DNA from: Vicingaceae bacterium
GTDB lineage: Bacteria > Bacteroidota > Bacteroidia > Flavobacteriales_E > Vicingaceae
NCBI GenBank assembly: GCA_028245195.1
Contig: JAOKCF010000002.1
Location: 186,001-250,000 of the forward strand
Reading direction: 5' to 3'
DNA: 64,000 nucleotides
The notes beneath the pieces were generated by a model. That model had not been told where the DNA came from, did no database searches, and saw nothing but the letters and a program-made list of their open reading frames with translations. The translations under genes and the position numbers were made by a program. This document shows positions 27,273 to 36,314 of this stretch, piece by piece; positions within the stretch are counted from its first letter, which is position 1, and each line of letters starts with the position of its first letter.

Positions 27273-28901
27273 ATGAAAATAGCCCTAGCTCAGCTAAATT
27301 ACCACATTGGAAACTTTGAAGCCAACGAAGCAAAGATTTTAACGAATCTTCAAAAAGCGAAAGCTGAAAATGTTGACTTGGTTGTCTTTTCTGAACTAGC
27401 GGTTTGCGGTTACCCTCCTAGAGATTTTTTGGAGTTTGAGAATTTTATTTTACTCTGCCTTAATTCAATCGAACGAATTGCAAAAGAGTGTGTCGGTATT
27501 GCAGCAATTGTAGGCGGTCCTTCTTGGAATACTTTAAAAAGCGGCAAAAAGTTATTTAATACTGCCTTTTTTCTAAGTGAGGGTAAGGTTACTTCAAAGC
27601 ACAATAAACAGCTTCTACCTACTTATGACGTGTTTGATGAGTACCGTTATTTTGAGCCAGCTCATGAGGTGCAATGCATTGAATATTTAGGTGAAAAAAT
27701 TGCCTTGACCATTTGTGAAGACTTGTGGAATATTGAAGGGAAAGAAATCTACCCCAGCTCTCCAATGGAAAAGTTGCATTTGGAGTCGCCAGATTTTATG
27801 ATCAACATTGCAGCATCGCCATTTGCGATGAGCCAAACTAGTAGCCGAGACGAAGTATTGAAATGGAACACTAAAAAATACAATTTACCTGTTTTTTATG
27901 TCAATCATGTTGGTGCACAAACGGAATTAATTTTTGACGGAGGCTCATGTGTTTACAATAAACAAGGAAATATTGTTTCTCAACTACCTTTCTTCGAAGA
28001 GTATTTTTCAATATTCGACACAAAAGATTTAAAAGTAAAAGAAAACCGTACAGCTCTTTCTAAATACGAAAAGATGGAAGCTGCAATTGTTCTAGGAATT
28101 AAAGACTATTTCAAAAAGTTAAACTTCAAAACTGCTACATTGGGCTTAAGCGGTGGAATAGACTCTGCCTTAACACTTACTCTTGCGGTAAAAGCCTTGG
28201 GCAAAAAAAATGTATCCCCTATTCTAATGCCTTCTCAATTTTCTTCAGATCACAGCATTTCTGATTCTACAGCCTTGTGTAAAAACTTAGGTTGCAACTA
28301 CCAGACTATTGAGATTGAAAAAATTTATAAGTCATTCGATAAGGAGCTAACTGATTTATTCAAAGGCACCGAGTTTGGAATTGCAGAAGAAAATATACAA
28401 TCTCGTGTTAGGGGAACACTGTTAATGGCTCAAACCAACAAATTTGGGTCTATTTTACTTAACACTTCTAATAAAAGTGAATTGGCAGTAGGATATGGAA
28501 CACTTTATGGTGATATGGCTGGGGGCCTTTCTGTCATTGGTGATGTGTATAAAACCGAAGTATTTGAGTTGTGTCGCTATATTAACCGAGAATCTGAAAT
28601 TATTCCTAATAATATTATTATAAAACCTCCTTCCGCAGAATTAAGACCAGATCAGTTTGATTCAGATTCTTTGCCGGATTATGATTGTTTAGATACTATT
28701 CTTTTTGAATACATTGAAAATCGACAAAGTCCTGCTAACTTAATTGAGAAGGGTTTTGATGAAACACTTGTTAGACGGATTTTAAAACTGGTTAACATAA
28801 ATGAATACAAACGTCATCAGACCCCGCCAATTCTTAGGGTTTCTTCAAAAGCGTTTGGAATGGGAAGAAGAATGCCCATTGTTGGGAAGTATTTGAGTTA
28901 A
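27273..28901 (+). CDS. nadE: Glutamine-dependent NAD+ synthetase
   Basis: A 542-residue two-domain NadE that amidates nicotinate adenine dinucleotide using glutamine. The N-terminal nitrilase-like glutaminase carries the triad Glu41 (FSELAVCGYPP), Lys112 (KHNKQLLPTYDVFDE) and Cys148 (LTICEDLWN). The C-terminal synthetase has the PP-loop LSGGIDSAL (residues 292-300) and LNTSNKSELAVGYGTLYGDM. Length is normal. It follows the barrel gene by 12 bp and faces the convergent radical SAM gene. Confidence 0.97.
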   Translation: MKIALAQLNYHIGNFEANEAKILTNLQKAKAENVDLVVFSELAVCGYPPRDFLEFENFILLCLNSIERIAKECVGIAAIVGGPSWNTLKSGKKLFNTAFFLSEGKVTSKHNKQLLPTYDVFDEYRYFEPAHEVQCIEYLGEKIALTICEDLWNIEGKEIYPSSPMEKLHLESPDFMINIAASPFAMSQTSSRDEVLKWNTKKYNLPVFYVNHVGAQTELIFDGGSCVYNKQGNIVSQLPFFEEYFSIFDTKDLKVKENRTALSKYEKMEAAIVLGIKDYFKKLNFKTATLGLSGGIDSALTLTLAVKALGKKNVSPILMPSQFSSDHSISDSTALCKNLGCNYQTIEIEKIYKSFDKELTDLFKGTEFGIAEENIQSRVRGTLLMAQTNKFGSILLNTSNKSELAVGYGTLYGDMAGGLSVIGDVYKTEVFELCRYINRESEIIPNNIIIKPPSAELRPDQFDSDSLPDYDCLDTILFEYIENRQSPANLIEKGFDETLVRRILKLVNINEYKRHQTPPILRVSSKAFGMGRRMPIVGKYLS

Positions 28902-29004
28902 GAATTGCCTCGAATCATTCAATTTTGTATGCCCTACGATACTAAACTCAACAGTTCGCGGCACATGGATTGCCCTAGATTCTTATCATAAAGAAAGGCT
29001 CAAT

Positions 29005-30027
29005 CTATGCCCAGACCTTCGTTCCTTCAGAACAGTTTTTGCAAATATCAATATTTTCTCTTCCTTTAAATAGCTGTTTTCTAAAGCCATTATAACTTTC
29101 ACTAAACCAAATCTTCTTAAAATCGTCATTTGCTAGTTCTCCAAGGCGGTGATTTGCATCTTTGTCAAAACAACAAGGAATCACTTTCCCATCCCAAGTA
29201 ATCACGCACGAGTGCCATAGCTTCCAACAGTTGTTTTCAAGCGAGTTTTTGATTTCATATTTCCCGTTGGGCAATTTTTTATACCTCGAGTACCTGTCAC
29301 TTTCAGGAATCAATTCATTCCCATTTTCAAAGTTGTAAACTTGAGCTGTTTTTAACTTTACCTCATCTACCCCAAATTCTTTTGCCAACTCATACACCTC
29401 CTCAATTTGGTGCTCGTTGGGTTTTACCACTAAGAACTGAAAAATAACATGAGGTGTTTTAGATTTCAACCTCTTCTTTGCTGCCACAATATTTTTTGTG
29501 CCTTCCAACACTTTCTCCAAAGTTCCTCCTATTCGATAGTTTTCGTAGGTTTCTTGTGTAGTTCCATCAATAGAAATTATCAACCGATCTAAACCTGATT
29601 CAATAGTTTTTACTGCATTTTCTGGAGTTAGAAAGTGAGCATTTGTAGACGTGGTGGTATACATTTTACGTTTAGAAGCATACTTTACCATGTCCAAAAA
29701 TTTTGGATTTATATAAGGCTCTCCTTGAAAATAAAAAGTGAGGTAGAAGGTTTCTTTCCAAACTTGATCAACTACCTTTTTGTAAAGGTCTTCTTTCAAA
29801 TTTCCTGTTGGACGGGTAAACTGCTTCAGACCACTTGGACATTCTGGGCAACCCAAATTGCAGGCTGTGGTTGGCTCAATCGCTATTGCCATTGGGAAAC
29901 CTTTCTGAGTTGGGTTACCGCTCCATTTGGATTGGTAATAACTTCCGTAAACTTTTAGTGCATTGCTAAGTCTTCTAAATGAAGCCTTTTTGAGCATTTG
30001 AATACTATCGTTTACATAAGATTTCAC
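29005..30027 (-). CDS. Radical SAM/SPASM domain protein
   Basis: A 340-residue radical S-adenosylmethionine enzyme. The [4Fe-4S] site is Cys56-x3-Cys60-x2-Cys63 in EPTTACNLGCPEC. A SPASM region near the C-terminus has Cys residues in LWHSCVITWDGKVIPCCFD and DICKNC, as in peptide-modifying or anaerobic sulfatase-maturing relatives. No candidate precursor peptide gene was found next to it. The full frame begins with GTG at 30027, only 4 nt after a promoter box; the ATG at 29997 is an alternative start. Substrate unknown. Confidence 0.88.
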   Translation of the reverse strand: MKSYVNDSIQMLKKASFRRLSNALKVYGSYYQSKWSGNPTQKGFPMAIAIEPTTACNLGCPECPSGLKQFTRPTGNLKEDLYKKVVDQVWKETFYLTFYFQGEPYINPKFLDMVKYASKRKMYTTTSTNAHFLTPENAVKTIESGLDRLIISIDGTTQETYENYRIGGTLEKVLEGTKNIVAAKKRLKSKTPHVIFQFLVVKPNEHQIEEVYELAKEFGVDEVKLKTAQVYNFENGNELIPESDRYSRYKKLPNGKYEIKNSLENNCWKLWHSCVITWDGKVIPCCFDKDANHRLGELANDDFKKIWFSESYNGFRKQLFKGRENIDICKNCSEGTKVWA

Positions 30028-30031
30028 ACGA

Positions 30032-30039
30032 CAAAAGTA
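30032..30039 (-). promoter_or_regulatory. -7 box of the radical SAM gene
   Basis: TACTTTTG on the minus strand, 4 nt before the GTG start codon. Transcription would begin at or inside the first codons, so either the mRNA is leaderless or the ATG at 29997 is the true start. Confidence 0.5.
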
Positions 30040-30125
30040 ATCGTTATAAAATTACTGCAATGCACTTTTTATTAGCATTACTTTCCGTTCAACACAATAA
30101 ATCGCCACATAAAAAACAGAGGCAA

Positions 30126-30133
30126 TATTTTTG
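30126..30133 (+). promoter_or_regulatory. -7 box of the DUF5686-like gene
   Basis: TATTTTTG matches TAnnTTTG, 22 nt before the ATG at 30156. It argues that the upstream in-frame ATG at 30060 is not used. Confidence 0.45.
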
Positions 30134-30155
30134 CCAACTTCTAGTTTTGTCATTT

Positions 30156-32582
30156 ATGAAAAATATCCTTCTACTATTATTGTTCCTGCTTTCTATTATC
30201 GCCACTGCTCAAGTGAACATTAATGGGCAAGTAGTTGACAGCGAAACCAAAGAAGGGATCGCCTTTGCTACTATTTTATTTAAAGAGAGTAAAACCGGAA
30301 TTGCTACCGACATTGACGGGTTCTATAAATTTAGCGCAAATTTTAACGCAAAACAACTGCGTTTTAGCTCCATCGGATATGAAAGTAAACCCGTTCGCTT
30401 TGAACAGTTAAAAGCACATAACTATATCATTTCCTTAAAAAAAAGCAGTTACAACATTGACGAAGTTGAAATTTTACCCGGAGAAAACCCAGCTCATCGC
30501 ATTATAAATAAAGCCATTGAAAATCGAAAGAAAAACAACCCAGAGCTGTCCTCTCCTTTCTTTTATGAATCATATAACAAAATGGTTTTCACTACTCCAA
30601 TGGACACTAACTCTAGAAGTACGCTGGACTCGATTACAATTCGAAGCATCCAAAAAGATAATGTGGACAGCTTTCCAGATAGTAAGGTGGGTTTTATTAT
30701 GGAATCGGTATCTCAACGTAACCATTATCCGCCAACAAAATCATACGAGGTTGTCACCGAATCCAGAATTTCAGGATTAAAAACTCCCTTTTTTAGTTTA
30801 CTTGCTACACAGTTACAGTCATTTTCGCTGTATCAAGACTACATCATGATTTATGGAATTAATTACTTGAGTCCCATTAGCAATGGAGGTACGAGTAAGT
30901 ATTTGTTTGTTTTAGAAGACACTATTTTTCATGAAACGGACACAAGTTTTATAATTTCTTTCCGTCCGAAACGGAACAAAAATTTTAAATCACTACAAGG
31001 TGTAATGACTATTAATACGAACGGTTTTGCCGTTGAAAATTTTGTTTCTAAGCAATATGATTCAACAGGTTTTCCGGTAAAAGTTCAACAGCGATACGAA
31101 TTAATTGAGAACACACAGTGGTTTCCAACTCAATTACACATCGACATTGTGTTTGTCTCAGCAGATCAAGATGATTTTAGTATTATGGGTAAGGGTAAGA
31201 CGTACCTAAGAGACATTAGCTTACAGCCTAAAATCGAAGAAAAGGAACTCGGAAATTTAGCATTAAGCATGGACGACGAAATTGTTCCAAAAGCGGAAGT
31301 TGAATGGAAAGAGCTTCGTGAAATTCCCTTGTCCAAAAAAGAATTACTCACTTATCAATTTATCGACAGCATTGGGGAAAAAGAAAATTTAGACCGTCTG
31401 GTTTTCTTGACAAAAGGACTTGTAAATGGCTACATTCCTGTTGGTAAGTTCAACTTGATGATTGATAAATTTCTCAAATTCAACGAATACGAAAGTGTAC
31501 GATTAGGCGCGGGTATTGAAACAGGAGAAGGGTTATTCGGGCCTGTTAGGATAGCTGCTTTTGGTGGGTACGGATTTAAAGACAAAGCGTGGAAATATGG
31601 CTCACACGTTCGTTGGGTTCCAAAAAACAATCGTCAATTTGAAACTAAGTTTGCCTATTCAAATGACTTGATTGCTGTTGGAAGAGCCAATTTTTTTAAA
31701 GCGAATTCAATGCTGTTCTCAGGAGGGGAATTTCAAAACTTTATTAATGACCAGTTCGATACACAAGAAAAGTGGGAAGGAAGTGTCTCATTTAGAGCAT
31801 TGCGCGATTTTCATTTTACCTTCTTCGGCAATCAACAAACCAGAGATATTAATTCTACCTACCAATTTATAAGTTCAAATGGGGAACTAGTCTCTTCTTT
31901 TTCAACTACTGAAGTTGGTGTTAATTTTAGATTTTCATTCAATGAAAAGTTTGGAGAAATAATGGGAGTTACCATTCCATTAGAAACCAATAGCCCTGTA
32001 ATTCATTTTAAATATTCCAAGGGATTAGCAGAGTTAGATGGAGACTTCGAATACGAAAAAGTAGACCTCAGTTTTTCTAAGAAGTTCACGATACGAAATG
32101 CAGGTACAACATCACTACAAGCGGACTTTGGGTATGTGAGTAATTCAATTCCCCTAACCGCTCTTTATAGCCTAAAAGGAATCTTTAACAAAGATGTTCG
32201 AGTAGCATCGAACAACAGTTTTGAAACCATGGCGCCCAACGAGTTTTTTGCAGATCGACAGATGAGCCTCTTTTTCAGACACAACTTTGGTAGTTTACTC
32301 TTTAACCAACCGAAATTTAAACCAGAGCTACTTCTAATTAGTTCTTTTGGTTTAGGAAGCCTTCAAAACAGAGATTCACATATCAATTTTGATTTTAGCG
32401 TTGCTGAAAAGGGCTTTTTAGAATCCGGAATCCAATTCAATAGCCTCTACAGAATGAAATACTTTTATGAGGGCGTGTATTTGGGTTTTGGAGTAGGAGT
32501 TTATTATCGTTACGGGGCATATGCGAATAACGAGTTTATAGATAATATCGCACTTAAACTTACAGCAACGTTTAGTTTGTAA
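30156..32582 (+). CDS. DUF5686 / carboxypeptidase-like regulatory domain outer-membrane protein
   Basis: An 808-residue exported protein. It has a signal peptide (ILLLLLFLLSIIATAQ), then a carboxypeptidase-D regulatory-like domain at about 20-105 (INGQVVDSETKEGIAFATI, IATDIDGFYKF), followed by a long DUF5686-type region ending in a beta-barrel-like tail with aromatic-ended strands (IALKLTATFSL at the C-terminus). The architecture resembles TonB-dependent-receptor-like surface proteins but no TonB box or plug is evident. The start at 30156 is chosen from the signal peptide and promoter position. Function unknown. Confidence 0.82.
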   Translation: MKNILLLLLFLLSIIATAQVNINGQVVDSETKEGIAFATILFKESKTGIATDIDGFYKFSANFNAKQLRFSSIGYESKPVRFEQLKAHNYIISLKKSSYNIDEVEILPGENPAHRIINKAIENRKKNNPELSSPFFYESYNKMVFTTPMDTNSRSTLDSITIRSIQKDNVDSFPDSKVGFIMESVSQRNHYPPTKSYEVVTESRISGLKTPFFSLLATQLQSFSLYQDYIMIYGINYLSPISNGGTSKYLFVLEDTIFHETDTSFIISFRPKRNKNFKSLQGVMTINTNGFAVENFVSKQYDSTGFPVKVQQRYELIENTQWFPTQLHIDIVFVSADQDDFSIMGKGKTYLRDISLQPKIEEKELGNLALSMDDEIVPKAEVEWKELREIPLSKKELLTYQFIDSIGEKENLDRLVFLTKGLVNGYIPVGKFNLMIDKFLKFNEYESVRLGAGIETGEGLFGPVRIAAFGGYGFKDKAWKYGSHVRWVPKNNRQFETKFAYSNDLIAVGRANFFKANSMLFSGGEFQNFINDQFDTQEKWEGSVSFRALRDFHFTFFGNQQTRDINSTYQFISSNGELVSSFSTTEVGVNFRFSFNEKFGEIMGVTIPLETNSPVIHFKYSKGLAELDGDFEYEKVDLSFSKKFTIRNAGTTSLQADFGYVSNSIPLTALYSLKGIFNKDVRVASNNSFETMAPNEFFADRQMSLFFRHNFGSLLFNQPKFKPELLLISSFGLGSLQNRDSHINFDFSVAEKGFLESGIQFNSLYRMKYFYEGVYLGFGVGVYYRYGAYANNEFIDNIALKLTATFSL

Positions 32583-32732
32583 GAGGATTAATTCTCTTGT
32601 CCATTTCTAAAAATAACTAACAGTTGGTAATTAACAAGTTGTTCTAAAAACCGATAGCATCAACTCGATTTGTCCTATCTTAGACATCTTACCTTTAACT
32701 TAAGTTTTACATTCGCCTGACCAACTTGAACT

Positions 32733-34022
32733 ATGAAACACATTGCGATTATTGGAAACGGAATTTCTGGCGTGACTGCCGCAAGGCACATCCGTAAACT
32801 ATCCGACCATAAAATCACCCTAATTTCTGCTGAAACGGAACACTTTTTTTCAAGAACGGCATTAATGTATGTGTACATGGGACACATGAAACAGGAGCAT
32901 GTGAAGCCTTACGAAGATCATTTTTGGAGTAAAAACAGAATCGACTTAAAGTTTGGCTATGTTTCAAAAGTTGATGCCAATAACAAAAAATTAGTTTTTG
33001 ACAATCAAGAAGAATTAGAGTTTGATGACTTGATTATTGCTTGTGGATCCAAGCCGAATAAGTTTGGTTGGAAAGGTCAAGATTTAGATGGTGTTCAGGG
33101 GTTATACTCATGGCAAGATTTGGAATTGATGGGAAAAAATTCTGTCAATTGCGAGAGAGCTGTTATAGTTGGTGGAGGATTGATTGGAGTTGAAATGGCA
33201 GAAATGTTTCTTTCAAGAGGCATAAAAGTGACCTTTCTAGTTCGCGAAAAACGATTTTGGGGAAGTGTTTTGCCAAAAGAAGAAAGCGAATTAGTTTCAC
33301 GACATATCATTTCTCATCACGTTGACCTTCGCTTCGAAACAGAATTAGAAGAAATTATACCTGATGAGAACGGCAGAGCAAAGGCCATTCGCACCAATGA
33401 CGGTGAAGAAATTATTTGTCAATTTGTTGGATTAACGGCGGGTGTTGGTCCAAACGTCGACTTTTTAAACGGCGGTTCTGTTGATTTAAACAGAGGTGTT
33501 TTAGTAAATGAATTTTTAGAAACCAACATCCCAAATGTATATTCCATTGGCGATTGTGCCGAGTTTCATCAACACCCAACTGGGCGAAGAAACATGGAGC
33601 AAGTATGGTATACTGGCAAAATGATGGGCGAAACTGTCGCTCAAACTATTTGTGGAACAAAAACGGCTTATAAACCAGGAATATGGTTCAATTCGGCCAA
33701 GTTTTTCGATATTGAATATCAAACTTATGGCTGGGTTTGGGCGCAGCCAAAAGAAAACGAAGCTGTATTGTATTGGGAGCATAACGATGGCAAAAAATGC
33801 CTCAAATTAATTTACGACAATAACAATGGCTCTTTTCTAGCTGTCAATGTATTTGGAATTCGACTACGGCACAAGGTGTTGGATTACTGGATTAAGAACG
33901 AAACAAAGATTGAAGAAGTACTTCAAAACCTAGAAGACGCCAATTTTGAACCTCAATTTTATGAAAATAGTTTCCCAGAAATAAAGAAAATGTTTCTTTT
34001 ACAACTTCCTAAAACCGTTTAA
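32733..34022 (+). CDS. FAD-dependent NAD(P)H oxidoreductase, first gene of the redox-glycosyltransferase cluster
   Basis: A 429-residue pyridine-nucleotide-disulfide-type flavoprotein. The FAD-binding GNGISGVTAARH is at the N-terminus, the NAD(P)H-binding VGGGLIGVEMAEM at about residues 147-159, and the second FAD motif VYSIGDCAEFHQHP at about 270. There is no CxxxxC redox-active disulfide, so it is closer to rubredoxin/ferredoxin reductase or NirB-like proteins than to thioredoxin reductase. It is soluble, and lies 3 bp before a membrane Fe-S protein that is a plausible electron acceptor. Substrate is not deducible. Confidence 0.85.
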   Translation: MKHIAIIGNGISGVTAARHIRKLSDHKITLISAETEHFFSRTALMYVYMGHMKQEHVKPYEDHFWSKNRIDLKFGYVSKVDANNKKLVFDNQEELEFDDLIIACGSKPNKFGWKGQDLDGVQGLYSWQDLELMGKNSVNCERAVIVGGGLIGVEMAEMFLSRGIKVTFLVREKRFWGSVLPKEESELVSRHIISHHVDLRFETELEEIIPDENGRAKAIRTNDGEEIICQFVGLTAGVGPNVDFLNGGSVDLNRGVLVNEFLETNIPNVYSIGDCAEFHQHPTGRRNMEQVWYTGKMMGETVAQTICGTKTAYKPGIWFNSAKFFDIEYQTYGWVWAQPKENEAVLYWEHNDGKKCLKLIYDNNNGSFLAVNVFGIRLRHKVLDYWIKNETKIEEVLQNLEDANFEPQFYENSFPEIKKMFLLQLPKTV

Positions 34023-34025
34023 GCC

Positions 34026-35609
34026 ATGACTAAAATAGACAAAGACATTGCATTGGTTACAGGACCGCCAAAAGACATCAACAACGTTCAAAAAATTGCC
34101 ACGCTTATCGGAATGAGTGGACTGCTCATTTTAGTTCTCGCAGCTTTCAACGTCAACTTTCCTCACAAAGGTATTTGGTTGGCCATTGCGTTAGCCTCAA
34201 TTGCCGGAGGAATTATTTTATATTCCAAAGGGGCTTACGGCAACAAACAAGAAGGAATTAAAAACGACGGTGTTTGGTTTAAATCAATTAGCAATCGCGG
34301 ATTTTGGGGCTGGATTGCCGGAATTGCCATGACTGGGTTTTACATTGTACTCTACTTTTTCCCTGCCTTATTAGGTTTAAATGCCGATGGAGAAAACACA
34401 GGAATTATTTCACTTTTCGACCCGTTGAGTAGAATGTTAAGTGGCAATGCGGCCAGTCAGTGGTTTGTTTACGGAACAATGTACACAGTTGCTATTATCG
34501 CATTCGGCATTAAATTCATGTGGAAATACCGCCACAATAAATATGAGCGATTGAGAACCTTTTCTGTTATGTTTTTTCAAACGGGCTTTGCATTTATTAT
34601 TCCGGAGCTGATGACTCGATTAAATTCAGATAAATTCAGTTTACCGTATTACGACTTAAAAAATGTGTGGCCTTTAAACTATTCTAATTTTGAGCAATAC
34701 CGTGTAGATGATATGATTAGCGCAGGAAACGTCGGGTTAGGTTTACTCATTTTTGGAGTTGCTTCAGTTCTAATAATTACTCCAATAATGACCTACAAAT
34801 ACGGCAAACGTTGGTATTGTTCTTGGGTTTGTGGTTGTGGAGGTTTAGCCGAAACTGCAGGAGATCCTTTTCGTCAACTTTCTGACAAAAGCACTTGGGC
34901 GTGGAAAATGGAACGTTGGATGGTTCACTCAGTGGTTGTATTTGTAGTTATTATGACAACAGCAGTTGTTTCAACATATTTGGGTTACGACGACCAGAAA
35001 TATTGGCTCACCAGAGAAACTTTCTTGATCGGAGTCATTGCTATTTTAACTATTCTAATTGGTTTACTTTTCTTTTTCAGAAGAGACGAATTAAAAAAAG
35101 ACGCAAAAATTGGAGCCATTGGCTACTTCGTCATAATAGTTGCTATGATAGGAATTCACTATTCGGCAGGTAGTAGAATATTTATTTTCGAAGCAGAAAC
35201 ACTTCGCTCAACCTACGGCTTTTTAATTGGCTCGGTATTTAGCGGAGTAATAGGTACGGGTTTCTACCCTATTTTAGGAAATAGATCTTGGTGCCGTTTT
35301 GGATGTCCAATGGCTGCAATTATGGGAATGCAACAACGATTCTTCTCTAAGTTCAGAATTACAACCAACGGCGGTCAATGTATTTCTTGCGGTAACTGTT
35401 CTACCTATTGCGAAATGGGAATTGATGTAAAAGCTTATGCTCAAAAAGGTCAAAACATCGTTCGTTCCTCTTGTGTAGGTTGTGGTGTTTGTTCTGCCGT
35501 TTGCCCTAGAGGAGTTTTGAAGTTAGAAAATGGAGAAGATTCCGGCGATAGCCGATACGATTCTGATCCAATTACTTTTGGGAATGACGGTATTAAATTG
35601 AATATGTAA
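34026..35609 (+). CDS. Polytopic membrane protein with two C-terminal [4Fe-4S] clusters (NapH/CcoG-like)
   Basis: A 527-residue membrane protein with about eight hydrophobic segments. Cysteine motifs are WYCSWVCGCGG (near residue 263), WCRFGCP (near 423, typical of NapH/RdxA-CcoG proteins), then two ferredoxin-type clusters CISCGNCSTYCEMG (near 453-466) and CVGCGVCSAVCPRG (near 483-496). This suggests electron transfer across or along the membrane. It sits 3 bp after the flavoprotein and 3 bp before a glycosyltransferase, so it may connect NAD(P)H oxidation to a membrane-bound reductive step. It is not a standard CcoG, since the N-terminal half is unusual. Confidence 0.83.
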   Translation: MTKIDKDIALVTGPPKDINNVQKIATLIGMSGLLILVLAAFNVNFPHKGIWLAIALASIAGGIILYSKGAYGNKQEGIKNDGVWFKSISNRGFWGWIAGIAMTGFYIVLYFFPALLGLNADGENTGIISLFDPLSRMLSGNAASQWFVYGTMYTVAIIAFGIKFMWKYRHNKYERLRTFSVMFFQTGFAFIIPELMTRLNSDKFSLPYYDLKNVWPLNYSNFEQYRVDDMISAGNVGLGLLIFGVASVLIITPIMTYKYGKRWYCSWVCGCGGLAETAGDPFRQLSDKSTWAWKMERWMVHSVVVFVVIMTTAVVSTYLGYDDQKYWLTRETFLIGVIAILTILIGLLFFFRRDELKKDAKIGAIGYFVIIVAMIGIHYSAGSRIFIFEAETLRSTYGFLIGSVFSGVIGTGFYPILGNRSWCRFGCPMAAIMGMQQRFFSKFRITTNGGQCISCGNCSTYCEMGIDVKAYAQKGQNIVRSSCVGCGVCSAVCPRGVLKLENGEDSGDSRYDSDPITFGNDGIKLNM

Positions 35610-35612
35610 GAT

Positions 35613-36299
35613 TTGAATATAGTTGTAATTATTCCCGCATTTAACGAAGAAAACGCCGTTGGAAAAGTAGTTGCTGAAATACCAAAACACCTGGTAAGTG
35701 AAGTAATAGTAGTCAATAATAACTCAACCGACCAAACCTCTGCTGCAGCTTTAGCAAAAGGAGCTACTGTGCTTTTTGAAGCGACCAAAGGATATGGCAT
35801 AGCTTGTTTGAAAGGCATGGATTACCTTACAAATACAAGAAAAGAGGCAACTGACATTGTAGTTTTTTTAGATGCTGATTATTCCGACTATCCAGAACAG
35901 ATGATTGAGATGGTGAAACCAATTCAAGAAAATAAAGCAGACATGATAATTGGTTCTCGTGCTCTCGGTAAAAGAGAAGACGGCTCTATGACAGTTCCTC
36001 AAGTATTTGGAAATTGGTTAGCTACCAGTTTAATGCATTTGTTTTACGGTCATAAATTCACCGACTTAGGCCCATTTCGAGCCATTCGATATTCAAGCCT
36101 TATAGCGCTAGACATGCAAGATAAAACCTACGGTTGGACAGGAGAAATGCAGGTGAAAGCGTTGAAACAAAAATTACGTTGCCAAGAAGTGCCTGTTGAT
36201 TATAGAAATAGAATTGGTTTTTCAAAAATCAGCGGAACTGTGAAAGGCACTATTCTCGCAGGTTACAAAATCGTAACCACCATTTTTAAATACCTTTGA
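35613..36299 (+). CDS. GT2 glycosyltransferase, polyprenyl-phosphate sugar transferase-like
   Basis: A 228-residue GT2 enzyme with the DPM1/DPG-synthase look: VVIIPAFNEENAVGKVV at the start, NNNSTDQT, a metal-binding VVFLDADYSDYP (DxD-like) and FTDLGPFRAIRYSSL. Such enzymes transfer a sugar from a nucleotide sugar to polyprenyl phosphate or a related acceptor. There is no C-terminal membrane helix. The only start codon giving the complete fold is TTG at 35613, 3 bp after the Fe-S gene. Donor and acceptor are unknown. Confidence 0.87.
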   Translation: MNIVVIIPAFNEENAVGKVVAEIPKHLVSEVIVVNNNSTDQTSAAALAKGATVLFEATKGYGIACLKGMDYLTNTRKEATDIVVFLDADYSDYPEQMIEMVKPIQENKADMIIGSRALGKREDGSMTVPQVFGNWLATSLMHLFYGHKFTDLGPFRAIRYSSLIALDMQDKTYGWTGEMQVKALKQKLRCQEVPVDYRNRIGFSKISGTVKGTILAGYKIVTTIFKYL

Positions 36300-36314
36300 C
36301 TCTCTTAATTAACA

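Noticed and set aside
34895-35173. Overlapping open frame inside the Fe-S membrane gene
   Set aside because: It lies in another frame of a well-supported gene and shows no signal peptide, motif or start-site support.
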